From positions 111,974,025-112,038,024 of the forward strand of contig JASEVX010000001.1 in the NCBI GenBank assembly GCA_031761405.1: a DNA stretch of 64,000 bases, in the 5' to 3' direction. A model generated the notes under the pieces. The model ran no database searches, had not been told where the DNA came from, and saw only the letters and a program-made list of their open reading frames with translations. The stretch's first letter is position 1, and each line of letters begins with the position of its first letter. The position numbers were made by a program, and so were the translations under genes. Shown one piece after another: positions 57,711-64,000 of this stretch. This stretch comes from Serripes groenlandicus. Lineage: Eukaryota; Mollusca; Bivalvia; Cardiida; Cardiidae.

Positions 57711-57894
57711 TTAACTCTTTCCCTCATACAATTCTGCAGCAGATGACTTTGAACATCCATGACTAAAAGTTGAAAACATTGTGGCAAAAGGAGAAATTGC
57801 ACAAAACGTGCAATTTCTTCTTTTGTCACTATGTTTTCAAATAGCCGTCTGCTGCAGAGGCGTCAGAAAGCATCTATATGAGGGAAAGGGTTAA
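57711..57894. mobile_element. MITE with internal deletion
   Basis: TTAA ends, both subterminal arms present, about 45 bp missing from one arm next to the centre. Confidence 0.85.
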
Positions 57895-58491
57895 AGAAAA
57901 TGACAATCAGAAAGTCATTCCAATGTCAATTGAACACAAGAGTTGACGATCAAGAGGAAGTCTGAACTCAATTTGTACCATATCATCAACCAGCTTTCCC
58001 ATAGCCTCTATTGTCACCGTATCATTAGTTCATGCATCTAATCCCCCATACCATGCTGTTACAAGAATGTCGATCAGGTGGTCAGCCAGTTCTATCAAAT
58101 AGGTAAGTAAAGTAGATGATTTCTAATGGTTTAAATCCATCAATTTATATTTGAATCCTTACCCACATACTAACACTTAATCCTGACGACTGTATCAGAT
58201 GACTTTTTAAACATTGTTGCAAAAGCAGTTTTTTCTCATCATGAACAATTTCCCCTTTTGCCATAATGTTTTTATTTTCATTTAGAATTGTTCTTTCATT
58301 TATACAGTTACCATATTATTGACTAAATGTTTTCAATTTTGTTGTTCGAGGGGGAAAAAGATGAATCTTTTGTCCGAAGTGTACAATTGTATGAATTAAG
58401 TGTCTATTAATTCCTATGAATATCCAAAACAAAGGGGTTGGAAGCATTACAACAGTGGGTTTCCAGTATGGAATTCAAATTATTTACCCTA

Positions 58492-58632
58492 TTAATCCTT
58501 TCCCTCATATAGACGCTTTTAGACGCCTCTACAGCAGACAGTTTTTTGAAAACAAGGTGACAAAAGAAGAAATTGCTCAAAATATGTTCAAAGTCGTCTG
58601 CTGCAGAATTGTTGTATAAGGGAAAGGGTTAA
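58492..58632. mobile_element. MITE, deletion derivative
   Basis: Only about 140 bp: both ends are kept, while most of the central stem and one arm are gone. TTAA at both ends. Confidence 0.8.
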
Positions 58633-59149
58633 TCGATTAATTCCCACATGCAGACAAACCTTGACGCATCGGCAAGACATCTGTTGAAGACTTTGAGGCG
58701 AAAGGAGAAATTGTTCATGATGCCTCCTCCATGTTTTCTATTATTATTATACTCATCTCTTCAATAATTAAACTATAATTTATGGATTTATCCATATATT
58801 TGCTTTGATAGTTTTAAACTATTCCCACATACAACAAATCTGCTGGAGACAACAGAAAACATCTGGGGAATAATATGGAAAAGGGCTGCTGAAGAGGCGT
58901 CAAAAAGCATCTGCATGTGTGGAAAAGGGTACAGCAAAATGTAAAAGGTGGATGGCTCAAGATGATTAGTTTTACAAAAGACCTACAAAAGGGATCCCAT
59001 GACATAAATGGATACTAGAATTCTATTTGAATGGACACTTGGTTGTCCTGGCGATTTCAGGTGAGGGATGGTGAGAAAACTGACAAGGACATTACAAGTT
59101 TGACCATGCAGTTTCAACCCTTTCTCACATACAACTAATTTATCTTGTA

Positions 59150-59397
59150 TCACTTCTGCCAGTTCACCTACCATCTGTTTCATGACTTTCACACATCAGT
59201 ACTCCACACAAGTCTTTCACAGCAACTGGCTGCGTTTTCACAAAGACTATTAGCCCATAGTTAAAAGACGCGTAACATTGTCTTATTGACTTTTGACAAA
59301 AGTCAGAAAGAATGTTGGCTAAGCTCAGGTTCAAACTAACAATCCCTAAAGTGACAGACAGCCTGTGTCACTACCAACTGAGCTACCGAGGCTCGGC
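59150..59397 (-). mobile_element. Old SINE (type A) copy
   Basis: CAGTTCACCTACCATCTGTT on the left, TACCAACTGAGCTACCGAGG on the right, lacking the tail. Diverged from the copies at 33043 and 40472 but retaining the tRNA-like head. Confidence 0.7.
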
Positions 59398-61500
59398 CCC
59401 AAAAATAATAGTTCTGATCAATTATTAATATATTAATGCTGTTTTTACTCTTTTTTGAACTGTGCATTAAGTCAAACAACACAAATCAGAATGACTTGTT
59501 AATTGTAAGAAAGAATGTGTGAGTCGGGGTGAATTGGGAGGTTATTTTGGTCAGGAAACAAACATCCAGGGGTGGTTTTATAATGTTAATAGTTGACGAC
59601 TTCATAAACATTTGTGTCACATCACTTTGAAAAGGGATCTTGTTCCTTTACTAACAGTAAATATATAGTCTATCCTGTTGTATTATATTGCTTCGTTGAG
59701 ATGTTAGATACAGTTGCAGACACGTTTCGACACATCTGCATCAGATGCTTTTTGAAAACATTGCTCCAAAAGGAAACATGGATAATGATGAGCAATTTCT
59801 CTTTTGCCACAATGTTTCCAACTCTGTACCATAGTGTGGAAAAATAAAAATTGGAGTATATTAAATTTTCCTGAAGCAATGATTGTTCAAGTTCTTATCT
59901 GCCAAACAAGAGCACCAGAATTTGTTAAAGCTTACAACATTCCTAGTTTAGTATTCTAAAATATGATTAAATGTTCAACCCTTTCCCACATACAACCACA
60001 TACAACAAATCTGTAGCAGAAGACTTTGAAAACACCTAGTCAAAAATTTGAAAGTATTCCATTAATTATTATATAGAATTGAAAACATTGTGACAAAAGG
60101 TGAAATTACTCATTATCAGCAAATTCACTTTTTCCACAGTGATTTCAAAAGTTATCTGCTGCAAAGGCATCTGAAAGGGTCTATTATAAAACTATGTGGG
60201 CAAGGGTTAAGAAAGTTACTTTGAAGTCTGGGGTTAAGCCATCATTGTTTTGAATAATTGACTGTATTTGGCTAACAGGCTCTTAACTAATTAATTCAGC
60301 CATCAATTATGTAAATATTTCCCCCCTGAATCTGCCAAATCAACATTCAGGCAATTATATATAACTACATGTATTTCAAATTGTTCATTTTTTCATTTTC
60401 ATATCCAAATATGGCACTTTAATACATGTATCCTTATTCTAGTACATTATAATGTCCATGTAAACCCATTCTTACAATACAACAAAGTTATCTTAACCCT
60501 TTCCCACGTACAACAACTCTGCAGCAGTCAACTTTTAGAATTAAAGTCAAAACAATGAAATATCTCTATATAAGAAAGATGTTCTATTAAATACCGATGA
60601 AACATTGTGAGTTTTAAAGTCATCTGCTGCAGGTGTCAGCAATGGTCTGCGTAACTAATAAAAGGATCCCTCCAGTTCCGATTATTTAAACAATCAGTGT
60701 TTTTAATTAACCTTGTATCACATGTAGACACATCTGCAGCAAAACCAGCTCATATCAATTTTAGCATTTTCTCCTTTTCCCACAACTTTTAGGTCAATAA
60801 CCATACTTTCACTGAGCTATTTTTTAATTTTTGACTCCGCTGTTTACATGTTATTTCTTGATGGGTACTGTTTTAATCTCCCCTACCCTCCCTGCCTCTC
60901 TGCTCTCCCTTTTGAATGCATTTGAAACAAAAAAGAGTTTAAAATGAAAAAGATATATTTAAAATTTTCCCAAAAACAACTAACTTGCAGTAGACAAACT
61001 TTGAAGACAAGTCTTGAAGGCAAAATATCTGTAAATGAAAGTATAATTATTGCATTATTGAGTTAACATAATATTGTGGCAATTATGAGAAATTGCTCAT
61101 AATACCAGTTTGATATCTCAAATTGCCACAGTGTTTTCAAAAGTGGACGCATGCTGCAGATGCATCAATTTATAAATGTGTATAAAAAGTGGAAAAGGGT
61201 TCAAGATGAAAATTGATTCCTTACTTAAGTTACATTGTTATCCTTTTATCTCATATAAAAACCTGCAGGTCATGACATCATTTCCAGTAATTATTCAGAT
61301 TTGACATTGTTGTCTTTGCTCAACTTAGTATAATTAAGGCCAGTAAGAGTGAATTTTAAATCAATTATTTGGTCACTCATTAATTGTGAAATTGTGATTG
61401 CTCTTTTCTGTTACCCTCTTTAAAACAGTTACAGCAAATCTCAAATATAAATGCTATATTAAAGAAAGCCATTATTTGTGAAAATGCAAGATTTTATCAT

Positions 61501-61733
61501 AACCCTTTCCCTCATATAGACGTTTTCTCACCAGATGCCTCTGCAGCAGAAGGCTTTTTGAAAACATAGTGACAAAAGAAGAAATTGCTCAAAACAAGCA
61601 ATTTCTTCTTTTGACACAATGTTTTCCACTTTTAGACATAGGTTATCCATTCAATTATAGAGATTTTCTATTTTTTAACAAAATATGATCAAAGTCGTCT
61701 GCTGCAGAATTGTCGTATGAGGGAAAGGGTTAA
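61501..61733. mobile_element. MITE, full length
   Basis: Right TTAA intact, left end TATCATAACCC. Centre TTGCTCAAAACAAGCAATTT; the GTTTTCTCACCAGATG stretch carries a small insertion. Confidence 0.85.
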
Positions 61734-64000
61734 GGATAGGGGAATTAACACATTATGACAGAATATTAACTCTTCCCAACTGAAAACACCAAAAATGTCA
61801 TGTGCAAGGCAATCATTTCCTGTTGTGAGCAATTTATCAATTTTCCAAAATATTAATCAAACTAATCTAGCAGCTGCAGATGTGTAAAAAGCTGGTTTTG
61901 TGTCAGATAGGAAAGGGTTCAAGATTTTTATATTTGACATTTTAACTGTGATCGGGACCTAACAGTACATATAAGGCAGTTCGCAATCCATCTACACTTA
62001 TCTAGTGTAATATTACAATGTCATAAATTGGGCAATAATTTACAATATCCTCGCGCCTAAGACAACTACTGTTTGTTATGTAAGGTACCATGTCTATAAA
62101 CCTTGTCCACCTTGTTTCATCTAAGGGCTTAACTCTCACTGTCCCACATACAACAAATCTGCAGCAGTCTACTTTGAAAACTTATAAACAAAATATCTCC
62201 CTCTTCACAATGTCTTCTGCTCAATATGGAAGGTAACTTCTAATCTAGATAAAGTAACATATAGGATGTTTTCCCAGGTAGGTAAAGAGCAATCACGTCA
62301 ATGAATAATGATATTTAACTCTTCCAAACCTGCAAACCAATGGGCAGTAATGACTTTTGAACATATTGTGAACAAATTAAGAAAAAGCTCATAATGAACA
62401 ATTTCTCCTTTTGCCATGTTACATGTTTTTAAATTCGTCTACAGCAAACTTGTTGTGTGTGGGATAGGGTCAACTATGACCGATAGAAGACAGGTATTAA
62501 TGATCTGACACTCCATCATTGTCTAACGATCCTTACGTAACACGGCTATCGAACATGATCCAATTGGTTCATCTATTATTTATGAACATTTGTGATGACT
62601 TATTTGGAATGTGTGGAACCAGCTTGGAAACTGCCATTACTTGATTGCCTTTTGGACATTGTGGACCATGAATCTGAGAAGAGACAGGAATTAATATGTA
62701 ATATTATTATGTACTTGGTACATGTTATCTAACAATATCAACTTGATCAAATTTGTTCATCAAATATTGAAGTACATGCAGTATACAAAAAAATTACATA
62801 ATAATTATTCTTTCCATTTAATCAAAAGTATGAGAACTAACTAAACTGTTATGGGAACCAGCTAAGGTTATTCCCTTGCAAATAACACCCAATGTTGCCC
62901 ATGAATCAGAATGTGATGTCTTCAAGATGTGTTAGGTAGCCATTGACAGCAGGCAGTTACTGGTTCATGATCTCTCTGGGACACTATAACCAGTCCTGGG
63001 CTGAGAAAAATGCCTCGCCTGTAAGACATCAAGTCTCAAATCCCATTCTTTAACCACTTGGCAAAAGCTGTATCCTAGATGACACTTTAATAGTATAAAT
63101 AATATGATGCAGATATGACAGTCTATCACTGTCTAAATGTCACCTTAGTAGTAACACAAGAATTCTACCTGGGTACTTTTGGTTAATCAAATATTCTTGT
63201 GAATACTTAATGGTCAGTTAAAAGCGTGGGAAGTATCATCAGATTTCTATCACACCTATCAAACTATTGGATGACATTGGCTTGTACTATTTGTTTTATT
63301 CTATCAAGAAAGATTGACAAATGATTTCTTCTATGAAAATAAGTTATTGCCATGGCAAAATCATATGCATATGTACATGTAGACAGCAAAGGATTTGGAT
63401 AAGCCTGTGCAAACTAATTACAGCGTTAATGTTTTGATGCCACAATCGTTGGACTCTTTAGATCTATATAAACTGTAAATTGACAAACTATCTCTGATGT
63501 GAACTGATCATATATATATGAGCAGTTCATGCAAATAGGTGGATCCTAATTTCAACCTACAGAACCTCATGAAATACATATTTTCCCTCATTCAGGTCAT
63601 GCTTTGACATCTTTGCAGCAGATTACTTTTGCAAATATTGTAGTGAAAAAAAGAATAATGGCTGGAAAGAAACAATTTCTTCTTTTTTAATCTCTATATT
63701 AAATCATACCTAAAATTTTGATCACATATACCATTGTTTTGCAGAGATGATTCCTATATAAGCAGCTGACTCTTATAAAGTATAATAACATCGACCAAAT
63801 GATGAGACATATTAACCTATGGTGCGACTCAAAATTATGACAGGATTATTGTCCCATCACCAAAACTAGTCAATCATTGTGGGGGTTGGGACATCGCCCA
63901 AAATCAAATGGGTCAACCAAACTATTTGACCCAATTATGATCTAATTATTTACTCATAAACTCACTTCACCCATCTATGTACAGTAACTAGGCATATAGG

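Larger units (their letters stand above)
55537..64000 (-). other. Upstream of exon 1: 5' flank or larger intron
   Basis: Should contain the promoter for the CH1-less isoform and may be an intron of longer isoforms. Young MITEs at 56784-57013, 57711-57894, 58492-58632 and 61501-61733; old ones at about 57216-57440, 58820-58930, 59977-60209, 60494-60662, 60960-61202 and 61765-61921; an old SINE at 59150-59397. No exon, CpG-rich island or clear core promoter was seen. 62480-64000 looks unique and AT-rich. Confidence 0.55.

Overview
This is an intron-rich, AT-rich animal genomic window, most likely from a bivalve or related mollusc. The evidence is long GT-AG introns filled with tRNA-derived SINEs, tandem-repeat-cored interspersed elements that resemble the bivalve 'pearl'/Helentron-derived type, and very many short palindromic TTAA-bounded MITEs. 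Nothing looks bacterial or viral. The species cannot be fixed from the sequence alone.

One gene accounts for all the coding sequence I can support. It is a minus-strand spectraplakin (the MACF1/dystonin/Shot/VAB-10 family) and crosses nearly the whole window, from a start codon at 55536 down to an exon ending at 3770. It continues past the left edge. I resolve 23 exons. Their splice phases agree throughout and their summed length is 3504 nt (1168 codons) without an internal stop. In order, the protein has a short cysteine/lysine-rich N-terminus with no CH1 domain, a CH2 actin-binding domain (exons 2-4), and then the plakin domain of spectrin repeats with an embedded SH3 domain (exons 14-16). 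The product would be a CH1-less isoform. CH1 exons, if present, should lie to the right of the window.

Layout from right to left: 55537-64000 is upstream or intronic sequence with repeats only. From 55405 to 34177, widely spaced exons encode the N-terminus, CH2 and the start of the plakin domain. From 31008 to 9296, seventeen more densely packed exons encode the plakin domain. A last exon lies at 3770-3853, and 1-3769 is intron.

The introns hold four repeat classes: (i) about 60 copies, fresh and degraded, of a roughly 230 bp palindromic MITE bounded by TTAA; (ii) Helentron-associated-like elements with 160-180 bp tandem cores, a terminal hairpin and a complementary 5' motif; (iii) at least three tRNA-headed SINE types, several with clear target-site duplications; and (iv) a 54-bp minisatellite, unusual because it grew out of the 3' end of CH2 exon 4 together with its splice donor. 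Class (iv) is the strongest candidate for something new: each unit is 18 codons long and most of the proximal units carry an intact donor, so the array could lengthen the linker between CH2 and the plakin domain without shifting the frame. Many insertions are nested, which lets the relative order of transposition be read directly.
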